NCBI GenBank assembly: GCA_036377595.1
Contig: DASUYB010000054.1
Location: 27,169 to 91,168, forward strand
DNA: 64,000 nt
Source of the DNA: Longimicrobium sp.
GTDB lineage: Bacteria > Gemmatimonadota > Gemmatimonadetes > Longimicrobiales > Longimicrobiaceae
Direction of reading: 5' to 3'
The notes beneath the pieces were generated by a model. That model was not told the origin of the DNA. It made no database searches and saw only the letters and a program-made list of their open reading frames with translations. This document shows, in pieces, positions 17,166 through 26,617 of this stretch. Position 1 is the first letter of the stretch; each line of letters opens with the position of its first letter. A program made the position numbers and the translations under genes.

Positions 17166-17293
17166 TCGGACGGCGGATGCAGGCGGGCGGTCACACGGCC
17201 GCGAAGATGGCCACGGCGAGCCCCGGCTCGCCGGGCCTTCGCGTCTCCACCGGCCGCCGACCGCGAGCGAAGAGGAAGTAGACGGCCACACTG

Positions 17294-17324
17294 GGGGCCG
17301 CACGGGCATGTTCCGTGCGGCCCC
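17294..17324 (+). terminator. Hairpin between rpsO and pnp
   Basis: GGGGCCGCACGG (17294-17305) pairs perfectly with CCGTGCGGCCCC (17313-17324) around a 7-base loop. There is no T-run. In other bacteria a structured rpsO-pnp spacer is cut by RNase III and controls pnp; whether this applies here is not known. Confidence 0.6.
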
Positions 17325-17450
17325 TTCGCGCGTTTCGACCGCACGTCACGCGCTGACGACAGAACAAGATTCCGGGATCCGCGTTTCGGGGGAGCGCGGA
17401 CACCCTTCGCGGCCCTCCCCCGGCAACCAAGAGAAACGGAAAATCCGGAA

Positions 17451-19559
17451 ATGGCAAAGCTGGTTCGGCAGTTCGCGGGACGCCCGCTCACCATCGAGAC
17501 GGGGAAGATGGCCCGTCAGGCCGACGGGAGCTGCACCGTGATGTTCGGGGAGACCATGGTGCTGTGCGCCGCCACGGCGCAGGACAACGCCACGCACCTC
17601 CCCTTCTTCCCCCTCACGGTGGAATACCGCGAGCGGACCTACGCCGCGGGCAAGTTCCCCGGCGGCTTCATCAAGCGCGAGGGGCGCCCGTCGGACAAGG
17701 AGATCCTGTCGGCGCGCCTGGTGGACCGGCCGCTCCGGCCGCTCTTCCCCGACGGCTTCGCGAACGAGACGCAGATCTTCGTCACCGTCGTGTCCGCCGA
17801 CCAGGAGAACGACGCCGACGTGCTGGGGATCACCGGCGCATCCCTGGCGCTGATGCTCTCGCGCATCCCCTTCGCGGGGCCGATCGCGGCGGTGCGGGTG
17901 GGGCGGATCCAGGGGCAGTGGGTGCTCAATCCCACCTTCCAGCAGCTGGAGTACAGCGACGTCGACATCATCGTGGCCGGGAGCGACGACGCCCTCATGA
18001 TGGTGGAGGGCGGCTCGCTGGAGGTGGGCGAGGCCGACATCGCCGACGGGCTGGTGGTGGCCCACGCGGGGATCAGGGAGCTGGTGCAGATCCAGCGCGA
18101 CGTGATGGCCGAGGCCGGCGTTCCCGAGCCGATGGCGTGGACGCCCAAGCAGGTCGACCCCGCCTTCCGCGCGCGGGTGGAGGCGATCGCCGCCGAGCGG
18201 GTGAAGCAGGCGCTGCGCATCGCCGACAAGAGCGAGCGCAACGAGGCCATGCGGCAGGTGAAGACGGACGTCGTCGAGCAGCTGCTGCCTGAGTTCGAGA
18301 CGGCCGAGAAGGACGCGGGCGACGTGGTGAAGGACATCGAGAAGCGCGAGATGCGCGAGATGATCCTGGCCGAGGGGCGCCGCAGCGACGGGCGCGACAC
18401 CGACACCGTGCGCCCGATCGACATCGAGGTCGGCGTCCTGCCGCGCACGCACGGCTCCGCGCTCTTCACCCGCGGGCAGACGCAGGCGCTGGGCACCGCC
18501 ACGCTGGGCACGCAGGACGACGTGCAGGCGTACGACACCATCGACTACGCGCAGCAGCAGAACAAGTCGTTCATGCTGCACTACAACTTCCCGCCCTATT
18601 CGACGGGCGAGGTGCGCCCGGTGCGCGGCACCAGCCGCCGCGAGATCGGGCACGGCGCGCTGGCCGAGCGGGCGCTGGAGCCGCTGCTGCCGCCGTTCGA
18701 GGAGTTCCCGTACACGCTGCGCGTGGTGTCCGACATCCTGGAGTCCAACGGCAGCTCGTCGATGGCCTCCGTCTGCGCCGGCTCGCTGGCGCTGTTCGAC
18801 GCGGGCGTGCCGATGCGCGCGCACGTGGCGGGCGTGGCCATGGGGCTGATCAAGGAGGGCGACCGCGTCGCGGTGCTCACCGACATCCTCGGCGCCGAGG
18901 ACGCGCTGGGCGACATGGACTTCAAGGTGGCGGGAACGAAGGACGGGGTGACCTCGATCCAGATGGACATCAAGATCGAGGGGCTGACGGTGGAGATCAT
19001 GCGCGAGGCGCTGGAGAAGGCGCACCGCGCGCGGCTGCACATCCTGGGGCTGATGGAGCAGGCGCTCCCCGAGCCGCGCAAGGAGCTGTCGCCCTACGCG
19101 CCGCGCATCATCACCATCAAGATCAACCCGTCGAAGATCGGCGAGGTGATCGGGCCCAAGGGGAAGACGATCCGCGGGATCCAGGAGGCCACCGGCGCCA
19201 CCATCAACATCGACGACGACGGCACCGTCACCATCGCCTCGGTGAGCGGCGAGGGCGGCGAGATGGCGCGGCGGATGATCGCGGGGATGGTGGAGGAGCC
19301 CGAGGTGGGCCGCATCTACGAGGGCGTGGTGAAGAGCACCACCGCGTTCGGCGCCTTCGTGGAGATCACCCCGGGGACCGAGGGGCTGCTGCACATCTCC
19401 GAGATCCAGGACGGCCGGGTCGACAAGACCGAGGACGTGGTGAAGAAGGGCGACACCGTGCAGGTGAAGCTCCTCTCCATCGACGAGAAGGGCCGCCTGC
19501 GGCTTTCCCGCAAGGCCGCGCTGAAGGAGCTGGCGGAGCGCGGCCAGGCCGCGGACTGA
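17451..19559 (+). CDS. pnp: Polyribonucleotide nucleotidyltransferase (PNPase)
   Basis: A 702-residue 3'-5' phosphorolytic exoribonuclease. Two RNase PH domains are visible (about 1-140 and 315-540, the second with FMLHYNFPPYSTGE, GTSRREIGHGALAERAL and ESNGSSSMASVCAGSLALFDAGV). A KH domain (about 548-610, with IGPKGKTIRGIQ) and an S1 domain (about 615-690) follow. Its last 14 codons and terminator are duplicated at 24882, on the far side of the inserted cassette. Confidence 0.98.
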   Translation: MAKLVRQFAGRPLTIETGKMARQADGSCTVMFGETMVLCAATAQDNATHLPFFPLTVEYRERTYAAGKFPGGFIKREGRPSDKEILSARLVDRPLRPLFPDGFANETQIFVTVVSADQENDADVLGITGASLALMLSRIPFAGPIAAVRVGRIQGQWVLNPTFQQLEYSDVDIIVAGSDDALMMVEGGSLEVGEADIADGLVVAHAGIRELVQIQRDVMAEAGVPEPMAWTPKQVDPAFRARVEAIAAERVKQALRIADKSERNEAMRQVKTDVVEQLLPEFETAEKDAGDVVKDIEKREMREMILAEGRRSDGRDTDTVRPIDIEVGVLPRTHGSALFTRGQTQALGTATLGTQDDVQAYDTIDYAQQQNKSFMLHYNFPPYSTGEVRPVRGTSRREIGHGALAERALEPLLPPFEEFPYTLRVVSDILESNGSSSMASVCAGSLALFDAGVPMRAHVAGVAMGLIKEGDRVAVLTDILGAEDALGDMDFKVAGTKDGVTSIQMDIKIEGLTVEIMREALEKAHRARLHILGLMEQALPEPRKELSPYAPRIITIKINPSKIGEVIGPKGKTIRGIQEATGATINIDDDGTVTIASVSGEGGEMARRMIAGMVEEPEVGRIYEGVVKSTTAFGAFVEITPGTEGLLHISEIQDGRVDKTEDVVKKGDTVQVKLLSIDEKGRLRLSRKAALKELAERGQAAD

Positions 19560-19632
19560 CCTCCGCCGGTCTCCCGGCTCGCTCGACGGCGAAGCCCCTC
19601 TCCCGCAGGCGCGGGGGAGGGGCTTCGTCCAT
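19518..19632 (+). repeat. Left direct repeat: pnp 3' end plus terminator
   Basis: These 115 bases match 24882-24996 with one mismatch (19609 G, 24973 C) and no gaps. The left copy is the authentic end of pnp. The distance between copies is exactly 5364 bases and encloses the CHAT/X/caspase cassette A. Confidence 0.95.
19591..19626 (+). terminator. pnp terminator hairpin
   Basis: A 16-bp stem, GAAGCCCCTCTCCCGC (19591-19606) with GCGGGGGAGGGGCTTC (19611-19626), and a 4-base loop. It lies inside the direct repeat. Confidence 0.8.
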
Positions 19633-19755
19633 CGCCGCGCCGCGCGCCGCACGGCGTGGTTTGTTTCCAGGCCGCTTGCCAGCACCGGCGCGACGGCGCA
19701 ACTTGCAAGTTCGCGCGAACTCATCGCGCGGCCTTCCGATCGTCCCTTCCCATCC

Positions 19756-22700
19756 ATGCGCCGCACCGCTTCATCCCTCCTCGTGCAAGCCGTTGCCGCC
19801 TGCCTCGTTACCGGCGGCGTGGGGGTCGCGTTGTTCGATCGGCCGCGCGCCGGCACCGCGTCCGAGACGTCGCTGTACGCCGCGCTGGAAGCCTTGGGGC
19901 CGTTGCGCACCCTCACGGTGCGGACCTCGGTCGACGTGGCGTACCGGCCCTGCGGCGGATCGCCATTGCCGTTCGCCAGCGAGATCATCCGCCCCCGGTG
20001 CGCGGGACCGGAGCGCGCGCCCGATGCCGGCCGCCGCATCAGGAGGGAAGCCGCCCGGCGCATGGCGGCCGGGTTCGACCCCGACGCGATCCACGCGTCC
20101 GCGCTGCTGGAGGTTCAGCTCCGGCCGGAGCCGGCCACGCTGGTGCGCTCCATCGCGCTACTCCATTCTCTCCTGGACGCGCCCGGAGACTCGGTGGCGG
20201 TGATGGTGGACCTTTCCGCCGAGTACCTGCTGCTGGGCGCCGGCGAGCCGTCGCTGGAGGCGGTGCTCCATTCGCTCGAGTGGAGCGATCGAGCCCTGGA
20301 CGCACGGCCGCGGGACCCGGCCGCGCTGTTCAACCGGGCGCTGGCCCTCACCGCGCTCGGGGCCGACGGACAGGCCGGAGCCGCGTGGCGCGCTTACCTG
20401 GCCGTGGACCGTTGGTCGGGGTGGTCCGCGGAGGCGTCGGACTACCTTTCCGCGCTTGCACCGCCGCCCCCGGCCGTGGTGCCCGGTGCCGGGGCATCGG
20501 CGGGAGCGCTGGCCGCGTTTGCACGCCGGTACCCGCAGGAGGCGCTGGCCTCGGGATGGGAGGAGGTTCTCCCCGCCTGGGGACGAGCGGTGATGGGAGG
20601 CGACACGGCGACGGCCGCGGAGCGGCTGCGGCGAGCCGCGGCGCTGGGCCAAGCGCTGGCGCTGCAGGGCGGCGACCGTTCGCTCTTCGACCAGGTGCGG
20701 CTGATCCGCGGGCTCGCCGCGGACGCCCCGGAGCTGCTCGCCGTTGCGGCCGACGCCGACCGGTACGGCCGGGCCCGCGAGGCATCGCGGACGGCGAGCT
20801 TCGCCCGGCCCGATTCCCTGTACGCCGCCATCGTGCCGCGCGCGGCGCACGCGCCGCTCGATCTCTGGACGGACGTGGGGCGCGCCGCATCGAGGCTGAA
20901 CCTCGGTGATTCTCTTACGGCGGAACGCTTTCTGGACCGTGCCGCGGTGGGGGCGGAAGCGCACCGGTACCTTTCGCTGGCGGCGCGGGCCTGGTGGGTG
21001 CGCGGCACCCTGCTGCAGCGCGTGGGCCGTCCCGGAGAAGCCCCGCGCGCCTACGTGGCGGCGGAGTCGCTGTACGCCCGGCTGGGCGAGCGCGCGAACC
21101 GCGGGATCATGCAGTCGATGGTCTACGACGCGCTTCACTCTGCGGGGAACCCATCCGCGGGATACCCCTGGCTGTACCGCGCGGCGCACACGCTGCGTTC
21201 CTTCGGGTTCACCGCTGGGCGCCACAGCGCGATGAATGGGCTGGCCCAGGCCGCATGGGGCGAGCGTCTGCCCCGCGCGGCGCGCGACCTGACGGAAGAG
21301 GACGTGGCGGTGGCCACGGCGATGGGAATTCCCGCCTTCGTGACCGAGGCGCGCACCAATCGCGCCCTGCTCCGTGCGCGGCTCGGAGACGCGCAGGGCG
21401 CGCTTCGCGAGCTGGCAGAGGTGGCGCCGCTGCTGGTGAGGTGCGATACGGCAACGCGCCGCTTCCTGGAGGCGGCCGCGGCCTACGCGCGCGGAATGGC
21501 GCTGCTGGACCACCAGCCGCGCGCTGCGGCGGGTGAATTCGAGAAGCTGCTCGCGTTCTCGGGACGCGCGCAGGAGCTCTGGCGCACGCGCGGGTTCGCC
21601 GGACGCGCACGCGCGCGCTTGGCCGGCGGCGACGTGCGCGGCGGGAGCGCCGACCTGGACCGCGTCTTCGCCGCGCTCAAGCGTGCGCGCATGCGGAAGG
21701 CCGGTGCCTGGCCTCGCGAGGTGGACGGCGACGTGCGCGCCACCCTGCTGCGCCTGGTGGCGGCACTGGCGGGGCGGGGGGAAATGCGCACCGCGCTGGC
21801 CTACCTCGAGCGCGGCAGCGCGGCGCTGGCCTCGTTCCCGCTCCCGGTTTCGCACGGCGTGCTCCCGGTACCCCCGGGACGCGTGGTGCTTCGTCCGCTG
21901 CTCGTGGGCGACACCCTGTTCCTGTGGACGCTCCGCGGCTCCGAGGTGAACCTGGCGCGAACGGGGGTGGCGCCCAGCGAACTCGCCGCGGTCGGACGCG
22001 CCGCGGCGGCCCTGCGCGGCGGCGCCGACACGCAGGCGTGGGCAGAGCTGGCGCGCCTGTACGACCTGCTGATCCGGCCCGTCGAGCGGCAGGTGGCGGC
22101 GGCGGACGAAGTGGTGGTGGTGGCCGATGCGGAGCTCGCCGTCGTTCCCTTCCCGGCGCTGCTGAACCGGCAGACCCGCGCTCCGCTCGTGGCCGCGCAT
22201 CCCGTCTGGCGCGCTCCTTCCGTGGCGGCCGCGATGCGCCCTGCTGGGGCCTCGCAACCGCCCGGCCGCGGCACGTTCGTGGCCCCCGGCTTCAGCCGCG
22301 CCCTCAACCCCGCCCTCGAGGATCTCCCCGCCGCGCGCAGCGAGGTGGCCGAGGTGTCGCAGGGATACCGGGCAACCGTCCTGGCCGGAGCGGCCGCGGC
22401 GCCCGCCGCCATGGAAACCGCCCTCCAGAACGCGCCGCTGGTGCATTTCGCCGGGCATGCCGTGTCCGACAACCTGCATCCCGAGCGGTCGTATCTGGTG
22501 ATGTCACCCGGCCCCGGCGCACCGGACGGCCGTCTCGCCGCAGTGCGGATCGAATCCCTCGACCTGTCCCGGCTCCAACTCGCGGTCCTCTCCGCCTGCT
22601 CCACCCTGGGCGGCGACTCGCGCGCGGCGGGCTTCGCCGGGATCAGCGGCGCCATCCTGGGCGCGGGCGGCCGCGGCGTCGTGGGCACCCTCTGGCCCGT

Positions 22701-22869
22701 GGACGACCGAGCCACCCGTCACCTGACGCGCGCGTTCCACCGCGCCTACCTGCGCACGGGGAACGCGCCCCGTGCGCTCCGGGAGGCCCAGCTCGAGATG
22801 ATGGCCCCCGGCGGTGCGCTGCCGGCCTCACCCGCGACGTGGGCCGCGTTCGAGTACGTGGGCAGCTGA
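19756..22869 (+). CDS. Membrane-anchored TPR-like/CHAT-domain protease (cassette A)
   Basis: A 1037-residue protein with an N-terminal membrane segment (about 8-27). A long helical repeat region follows (about 100-680, TPR-like: ALFNRALALTALGADGQAGAAWRAYL). The C-terminal CHAT domain (about 700-1037) keeps both caspase-like residues: His901 in HFAGHA and Cys948 in LSACSTLGG. It ends with WAAFEYVG, typical of CHAT. CHAT proteins are cysteine proteases, often activated through their TPR part. A paralogue lies at 26618. It is the first gene of cassette A and follows the pnp terminator. Confidence 0.9.
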   Translation: MRRTASSLLVQAVAACLVTGGVGVALFDRPRAGTASETSLYAALEALGPLRTLTVRTSVDVAYRPCGGSPLPFASEIIRPRCAGPERAPDAGRRIRREAARRMAAGFDPDAIHASALLEVQLRPEPATLVRSIALLHSLLDAPGDSVAVMVDLSAEYLLLGAGEPSLEAVLHSLEWSDRALDARPRDPAALFNRALALTALGADGQAGAAWRAYLAVDRWSGWSAEASDYLSALAPPPPAVVPGAGASAGALAAFARRYPQEALASGWEEVLPAWGRAVMGGDTATAAERLRRAAALGQALALQGGDRSLFDQVRLIRGLAADAPELLAVAADADRYGRAREASRTASFARPDSLYAAIVPRAAHAPLDLWTDVGRAASRLNLGDSLTAERFLDRAAVGAEAHRYLSLAARAWWVRGTLLQRVGRPGEAPRAYVAAESLYARLGERANRGIMQSMVYDALHSAGNPSAGYPWLYRAAHTLRSFGFTAGRHSAMNGLAQAAWGERLPRAARDLTEEDVAVATAMGIPAFVTEARTNRALLRARLGDAQGALRELAEVAPLLVRCDTATRRFLEAAAAYARGMALLDHQPRAAAGEFEKLLAFSGRAQELWRTRGFAGRARARLAGGDVRGGSADLDRVFAALKRARMRKAGAWPREVDGDVRATLLRLVAALAGRGEMRTALAYLERGSAALASFPLPVSHGVLPVPPGRVVLRPLLVGDTLFLWTLRGSEVNLARTGVAPSELAAVGRAAAALRGGADTQAWAELARLYDLLIRPVERQVAAADEVVVVADAELAVVPFPALLNRQTRAPLVAAHPVWRAPSVAAAMRPAGASQPPGRGTFVAPGFSRALNPALEDLPAARSEVAEVSQGYRATVLAGAAAAPAAMETALQNAPLVHFAGHAVSDNLHPERSYLVMSPGPGAPDGRLAAVRIESLDLSRLQLAVLSACSTLGGDSRAAGFAGISGAILGAGGRGVVGTLWPVDDRATRHLTRAFHRAYLRTGNAPRALREAQLEMMAPGGALPASPATWAAFEYVGS

Positions 22870-23065
22870 TTTCCACGCGACGGCGTCCGGCAGGTCCTTC
22901 CCGCACGGCCTTCCCCCGACATCATCGAGAATCCTCCTGTTCCGCCTAGCCGGAATTTCCGGCGCGGGTGTCCATCCATAGCTGCACGCGAAACAGGAGC
23001 AGCGCGCGGCTCCCGCGTTGGGGGTGCGGGTCATGGAACGAACATCATGCAGAGGAGAGGGGACC

Positions 23066-23953
23066 ATGTTCGACCTGAAGATCTACTTCACCGGCGTCAT
23101 GCTCTTCGTGGCCGAGGACGACGAGATGCACATCCTCATGCCGCAGACAGAGGAAAGCATCCCGGCGCCCGTGGTGAAGGCGGACGGCGGCGGCCACGCG
23201 GGGCACGGGAACGGTGGCGACGGCCATCCGGTGGAGCCGCACGTGGCGCGGATCACCTTTGACACCGCCCATACCCGCGAGGGCGCGCAGCAGGAGGACG
23301 GCGCGATCGGCCACGTGTCGATGAGGAAGACGCGGCTGAACATCCCCGCGCTGGGCGATGCCTACGTCCGCGGGATCCCGCCCGAGGTGGCGCGGGTGCC
23401 GCGCCCGGTCCGCCGCACCGTGGTGGAGGGGAAGGAAAACAACGTGCTCGTCGGGCGTGTCCACGTGGCCCGCGGGAAGGCGACGGCCGTGGCGCGGGGG
23501 TTGTGCTGGAAGGTGAACGAGAAGAACCAGCGGATGACGAACCAGATCGAGTGGACGATCGGCGAGATCGACGCGAAGAGCCTGCAACTGGAGATGCTCT
23601 CACTGGACGGCTTCGGCAAGGCGGGAAGCGGAGTGCCCACGCTCTTCCCCATCGGCGGAGTGATCGAGCTGTTCATCTGGCACGCGCCGCCGTTCGAGAT
23701 CCCTCCGGGCGCGATCGCCCCGGAAAAGCCGCAGCCGGGCGACCGGAACCACCACTTCTCGCACCTCGACGTTCTTCTGGAGCCGGCCGAAGCGGGGAAG
23801 GAGCAGGCGATTCCGATGCCCGTCCTGATCGGCGACGACTGTCCCGCGACGCCGTCCGGCTCGGGCGACGGCAGCCCGGAAACGCCGGAGATCGATCGCG
23901 GGCGCGATCCCGACCGGGGAGGCCTGACGCTGACCTGCACGCCCGGCACGTAA
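23066..23953 (+). CDS. Uncharacterised protein X, cassette A copy
   Basis: A 295-residue protein of no family I recognise. No signal peptide or membrane segment is seen. It is clearly homologous to the protein at 29977. Shared blocks: FxGxxxFV near the start, HxLMP, a FDxAH motif, HxSxxKxxLxxP, VEW/IEW, VPTLxPIxGVxE, WHAPxxExPP and HFSxxxxLL. The A copy has a His/Gly-rich insert after residue 38 and an acidic tail. Start chosen at 23066 by alignment with the paralogue and a GGAGAGGGGA site. It always lies between the CHAT and caspase genes here, so it is probably their substrate, effector or regulator (inference). Confidence 0.8.
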   Translation: MFDLKIYFTGVMLFVAEDDEMHILMPQTEESIPAPVVKADGGGHAGHGNGGDGHPVEPHVARITFDTAHTREGAQQEDGAIGHVSMRKTRLNIPALGDAYVRGIPPEVARVPRPVRRTVVEGKENNVLVGRVHVARGKATAVARGLCWKVNEKNQRMTNQIEWTIGEIDAKSLQLEMLSLDGFGKAGSGVPTLFPIGGVIELFIWHAPPFEIPPGAIAPEKPQPGDRNHHFSHLDVLLEPAEAGKEQAIPMPVLIGDDCPATPSGSGDGSPETPEIDRGRDPDRGGLTLTCTPGT

Positions 23954-24064
23954 GCCCGGCATCACGGGCAGGCGACCGAGCCTGGCCGAGTGAAGCGTCC
24001 ACGCATGTACCCGGGGCGGTCCGCCCTGGTGAACCCGGCCTCGCTTTTCGATGAGGAGGAAACC

Positions 24065-24874
24065 ATGCCGGTCGGAATCTCAATCCACATCGGCGTCAAC
24101 CACGTCGATCCCAAGCACTATCAGAGCAAGAAGGAGCTCAAGGGCTGCGTGAACGACGCCCTCGCGATGCAGAAGCTGGCGGAGGCCGCCGGTTTCAAGA
24201 GCACGCTGCTGCCGGACGAGAAGGCCACCGTCGACGCGGTTCTCGGCGCGATCGACAACGCGGTCGGGCAGGTCGGAAGCGACGGGATGCTCATGCTGAC
24301 CTACAGCGGACATGGCGACGTCGTGGTCGACGTGAGCAGAGACGAGCTCGACCTCACGGACGAACGCTGGGACCTGTACGACCGAGAGCTCGTCGATGAC
24401 CAGCTGTTCGACGAGTGGAAAAAGTTCAAAAAGGGCGCACGCATCCTGGTGATCTCGGACAGCTGCCATGCGGGGGACATCTTCTTCGCGCCGGCCGAGT
24501 TCCTGCGCGCGGCTGTCGAACGGCTCCCACGGACGGGGACGCGTTCGGCAACATTGGGCGACTCTCCCGAGAGTCGCTCGCTCGAGCCGTTCGCTTTCCC
24601 GCGCGTCCGGCGAACGGCGTTCGACCGGCTGGCGGACGTCGGCGCGGGCGTGCTCCTGATGGCTGCCTCCACGGACGACGACACGGCAAAAGACGGAGAA
24701 CAGAACGGCCATTACACGAAGGCGCTCCTGGACACGTGGAACGAGGGAAAGTTCGAGGGAGACTACGTGAAGCTGCACGACATGATCTACGATCTCCTGC
24801 GTCCCAGGCAGCTGCCGGTGATCAGGCCGCTCGTGCCGCCGGCGTTCATCCGCGACTACCCCTTCAGGATCTGA
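24065..24874 (+). CDS. Caspase-like (C14 family) cysteine protease, cassette A
   Basis: A 269-residue bacterial caspase-like protein. MPVGISIHIGVNHVD opens the fold, GCVNDALAM follows, and the catalytic dyad is His83 (TYSGHGD) and Cys134 (SDSCHAGD). This is the layout of prokaryotic metacaspases (orthocaspases), which cleave after Arg or Lys. No prodomain, signal peptide or membrane segment is present, so it is probably cytoplasmic. I preferred the ATG at 24065, preceded by GAGGAGGAAACC. A paralogue lies at 32696. It ends seven bases before the right direct repeat. Confidence 0.92.
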   Translation: MPVGISIHIGVNHVDPKHYQSKKELKGCVNDALAMQKLAEAAGFKSTLLPDEKATVDAVLGAIDNAVGQVGSDGMLMLTYSGHGDVVVDVSRDELDLTDERWDLYDRELVDDQLFDEWKKFKKGARILVISDSCHAGDIFFAPAEFLRAAVERLPRTGTRSATLGDSPESRSLEPFAFPRVRRTAFDRLADVGAGVLLMAASTDDDTAKDGEQNGHYTKALLDTWNEGKFEGDYVKLHDMIYDLLRPRQLPVIRPLVPPAFIRDYPFRI

Positions 24875-24881
24875 TCCGCGG

Positions 24882-24996
24882 GCGCTGAAGGAGCTGGCGG
24901 AGCGCGGCCAGGCCGCGGACTGACCTCCGCCGGTCTCCCGGCTCGCTCGACGGCGAAGCCCCTCTCCCGCAGCCGCGGGGGAGGGGCTTCGTCCAT
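24882..24996 (+). repeat. Right direct repeat: displaced copy of pnp 3' end
   Basis: A 115-base copy of 19518-19632 with one mismatch. It contains the last 14 codons and stop of pnp with no gene attached upstream, so it is a non-coding remnant. It marks the right boundary of the cassette A insertion. Confidence 0.95.
24955..24990 (+). terminator. Copied pnp-type terminator at the end of cassette A
   Basis: Same 16-bp stem as 19591-19626, here serving the caspase gene. Confidence 0.75.
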
Positions 24997-25169
24997 TTCT
25001 CATCCGGGGCGCGGCTTAATCATCGGGTAATCCGCATCACCCCCGCTGTAATCTTTCCGTCAGATTCCGCGGCTAGCTTCTCCCATGCATCGGCCGCGGC
25101 CCATCCCCGGACGGTGCGAGAGGCCGGTGGGATAGGCTCGCCGGCCGGACGACTTCCGGGAGGGGAACC

Positions 25170-25562
25170 ATGTCGAAGCTCAGCCTCGTCGCCCTGGCCG
25201 CGGCGGCGGTCGCGCTGTCCGCCGGCGCCGCGCACGCGCAGCAGGGGAGCGGGACGACACACCGCACCACGTCCACCACCACGGCGGCACATTCGCAGAC
25301 GATGCACGCGCAGGCGGCCGCGCACGCCAGCGCCCAGGCCCAGGCGGCGCCGCACAGCACGCATGCCGCGACGGCCGCGCGGACGGCGCCGCCGCGCTCC
25401 ACCGTCTCGTCGACGACCACGTCCACCCGTCATTCGACCTCCACCGCGGCCGCGCGGCGCGCGCGCACCCGCCACGCGGCCGCGATGCGCCACAAGCACC
25501 GCGTCCGCCACCGCACCACGCCGCGCAAGACGGCCGCGACGACGACCCCGAAGCATCGCTGA
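25170..25562 (+). CDS. Secreted low-complexity Thr/Ala/His/Arg-rich protein
   Basis: A 130-residue protein with a signal peptide (MSKLSLVALAAAAVALSAGAAHA, cleavage at about 23-24). The rest is low in complexity: Thr/Ser/His/Ala-rich in the middle and strongly basic (His/Arg/Lys) at the end, ending TTPKHR. Composition recalls acid-shock (Asr-type) or DNA/metal-binding periplasmic proteins, but no domain can be named. Preceded by AGGGGAACC and followed 25 bases later by the VirJ-like gene, so probably in one unit. Confidence 0.7.
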   Translation: MSKLSLVALAAAAVALSAGAAHAQQGSGTTHRTTSTTTAAHSQTMHAQAAAHASAQAQAAPHSTHAATAARTAPPRSTVSSTTTSTRHSTSTAAARRARTRHAAAMRHKHRVRHRTTPRKTAATTTPKHR

Positions 25563-25587
25563 CGCGGCGGGACCTGGAGACGGGAGG

Positions 25588-26355
25588 ATGAGGATGATCG
25601 GCGCGCGATGGATGCGCGCGGTGATCTGCGCGGGGGCGGCGATGGCCGCTCCCGCCGCGGCGCGCGCGCAGGCGATGCCCCCGCCGGTCGGCGACCTGCC
25701 GCTGGTGGAGGTGCCCGCGCAGGGCCGCCCGGCGGGCGACCTGATCGCGGTGATGCTCTCCGCCGACGGCGGGTGGGCGACGCTGGACCGCGGCGTGGCC
25801 GCCGGGCTCGCGCGCGACGGGGTGCCGGTGGTGGGGTGGAGCAGCCTGGACTACTACCGCCGCCCGCGTACCCCCGCCGAGGCGTCGGCCGACCTGGCGC
25901 GCGTGCTCCGCCACTACCTGGACGCGTGGCGCGGCCGGCGGGCGCTGCTCGTGGGCTACTCGTTCGGCGCGGACGTGCTGCCGCTGCTGGTGAATCGGCT
26001 CCCGGCGGACCTGCGGGCGCGCGTGGCGGGGGTGGCGCTGATCGGGTTCAGCCCCCGGGCGGTGTTCGAGTTCCACGCGTCGGAGTGGGTGGGCGTGGTG
26101 CGCGGGCAGCAGTATCCCACGCTGCCCGAGGTGCGGCGCCTGCGCGATCTGCCGGTGTTCTGCATCTACGGCACGGGTGACCGCGCGGAGGCCTGCGCGG
26201 GGCTGGGGATGGCGAACGCCACCATCGTCGCCATCCCCTCGGGCCACCGCATGAGCGGCGTGGCGGCCACGGTGGGGCAGGTGGTGGACCGCGAGGCGCG
26301 CGAGCTCATGCACCCGGGAGCCGTTTCGGACGGTGGGCGAGCTCGGGGAAGCTGA
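25588..26355 (+). CDS. AcvB/VirJ-family periplasmic hydrolase
   Basis: A 255-residue protein with a signal peptide (about 1-28, ending ARAQA). An alpha/beta-hydrolase fold follows. LIAVMLSADGGWATLDRGVAAGLARDGVPVVGWSSLDYY is typical of VirJ; the nucleophile is the Ser in GYSFGAD, and the His is probably that in PSGHRM. AcvB/VirJ enzymes hydrolyse lysyl-phosphatidylglycerol in the periplasm of alphaproteobacteria; the same role here is inferred. ATG at 25588 has a GGGAGG site. Confidence 0.85.
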   Translation: MRMIGARWMRAVICAGAAMAAPAAARAQAMPPPVGDLPLVEVPAQGRPAGDLIAVMLSADGGWATLDRGVAAGLARDGVPVVGWSSLDYYRRPRTPAEASADLARVLRHYLDAWRGRRALLVGYSFGADVLPLLVNRLPADLRARVAGVALIGFSPRAVFEFHASEWVGVVRGQQYPTLPEVRRLRDLPVFCIYGTGDRAEACAGLGMANATIVAIPSGHRMSGVAATVGQVVDREARELMHPGAVSDGGRARGS

Positions 26356-26385
26356 AGCGATCCAACCGCGACAAACCGCCAAGTT

Positions 26386-26420
26386 CGAAGCCCCTCTTCC
26401 GCCACGGAGGAGGGGCTTCG
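26386..26420 (+). terminator. Terminator after the VirJ-like gene
   Basis: A 15-bp stem, CGAAGCCCCTCTTCC (26386-26400) with GGAGGAGGGGCTTCG (26406-26420). Its outer arm equals that of the pnp terminator, so this hairpin type is reused. Confidence 0.75.
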
Positions 26421-26617
26421 TCGTGCGGAATCATGGGCGTGCCAAGTGGCTTCTGCGCTGGCAAGTTCTCCGGCAGCAAGAGCTTGTGTTTCTCGGCGCC
26501 TTCCCGCACATTAGAGCCTTTCGGGTCACTTGGACTTCGGTTGGGCAGGCCTCTCCCACTGATCGCACCGCTCCTTCGCGGCCGCAGTTCCTTCCTTCGC
26601 AGCAGCCATCCGGTGCC

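Noticed and set aside
24882..24996. The right-hand pnp tail as a pnp pseudogene
   Set aside because: Only 14 codons plus terminator are present, so it is better described as one half of a direct repeat than as a gene remnant.
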